From an uncultured Eubacterium sp. (GTDB taxonomy: Bacteria; Bacillota; Clostridia; Peptostreptococcales; Anaerovoracaceae): a stretch of DNA of 29,608 nt. The notes below the pieces were generated by a model. The model was not told the DNA's origin. It did no database searches and saw only the letters and a list, made by a program, of their open reading frames with translations. The position numbers and the translations under genes were made by a program. Where the stretch lies: NCBI GenBank assembly GCA_937894585.1, contig CALBGO010000005.1, positions 1 to 29,608 of the forward strand, given 5' to 3'. Below are positions 29,549 to 29,608 of this stretch, piece after piece; the first letter of the stretch is position 1, and the number at the start of each line of letters is the position of its first letter.

Positions 29549-29608
29549 AGAAAACGAGACTGTGAAAGTTTTTCTGTAAATTAGCCTTCTATGGTAATTA
29601 GATAGCTT

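Larger units (their letters stand above)
20560..29608. mobile_element. Replication/partition module of a probable mobile element (plasmid, ICE or prophage-like), right end outside the window
   Basis: The block holds a phage-replisome-organiser-like protein, ParA, two ParB-like proteins, a zinc-ribbon protein of a phage-associated type, many small unknown genes on one strand and a terminal nucleotidyltransferase pair. Base composition is lower in GC than the preceding 20 kb. No integrase, relaxase, type IV secretion or capsid gene is in view, so the class is not settled. The left boundary is placed only roughly, after the terminator at 20519-20558; no direct-repeat att sites could be found by eye. 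Confidence 0.5.

Noticed and set aside
1..29608. tRNA, rRNA, CRISPR arrays and complete insertion sequences
   Set aside because: None was recognisable by eye; the hexamer and pentamer repeats lack the spacer structure of CRISPR.

Overview
The window looks like chromosomal DNA of a low-to-middle GC Bacillota, most likely an anaerobic member of the Clostridia. Supporting signs are strong AGGAGG-type ribosome binding sites, ATG/GTG/TTG starts, NhaC, LysM-G5-NlpC/P60 hydrolases, DUF1292, an archaeal-type phosphoglycerate mutase and Gram-positive DD-carboxypeptidases. I cannot name a genus. From about 20.5 kb onward the sequence becomes more AT-rich and the gene content turns plasmid/phage-like, so the window appears to join a housekeeping segment to part of a mobile element.

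Positions 1-5,035: a D-2-hydroxyacid dehydrogenase on the minus strand faces away from a plus-strand run: MntP manganese exporter, RdgB nucleotide-pool sanitiser, a YihY-type membrane protein, a membrane-anchored DUF1287 protein and a YegS/BmrU-type lipid kinase. The rdgB, yihY and DUF1287 reading frames overlap by a few bases. A bidirectional terminator separates the run from a minus-strand NhaC Na+/H+ antiporter.

Positions 6,640-9,640: an unusually long AT-rich intergenic region of about 620 bp carries two clusters of a helically phased TTCTTAAGAA palindrome and a WalR/OmpR-like direct repeat. It precedes two tandem paralogous secreted peptidoglycan hydrolases.

Positions 9,690-13,417: a serine biosynthesis block. 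serA (minus) and serC (plus) diverge from overlapping promoters, and apgM follows serC; ApgM interconverts 2- and 3-phosphoglycerate, the latter being the SerA substrate.

Positions 13,418-18,420: two tandem S11-family DD-carboxypeptidases lead directly into uvrC, followed by a small acidic DUF1292 gene with its own promoter. Positions 18,490-20,300: a tiny convergent membrane protein and a COG2509-type FAD-dependent dehydrogenase with a four-cysteine cluster.

Positions 20,300-29,608: a noncoding junction (pentanucleotide tract, strong terminator, hairpin, 24-bp/6-bp tandem repeat) leads into a replication/partition module. It contains a small HTH protein, a phage-replisome-organiser-like initiator, an unknown protein, ParA, ParB, a stand-alone copy of the initiator's C-terminal domain, several unknown small proteins, a zinc-ribbon protein, a second ParB-like protein, a structured noncoding region, and finally a two-gene unit ending in a DUF6036/AbiEii-like nucleotidyltransferase (possible toxin-antitoxin). 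No integrase, relaxase, conjugation gene or attachment site is visible, so the type of element (plasmid, ICE or prophage remnant) is undetermined.
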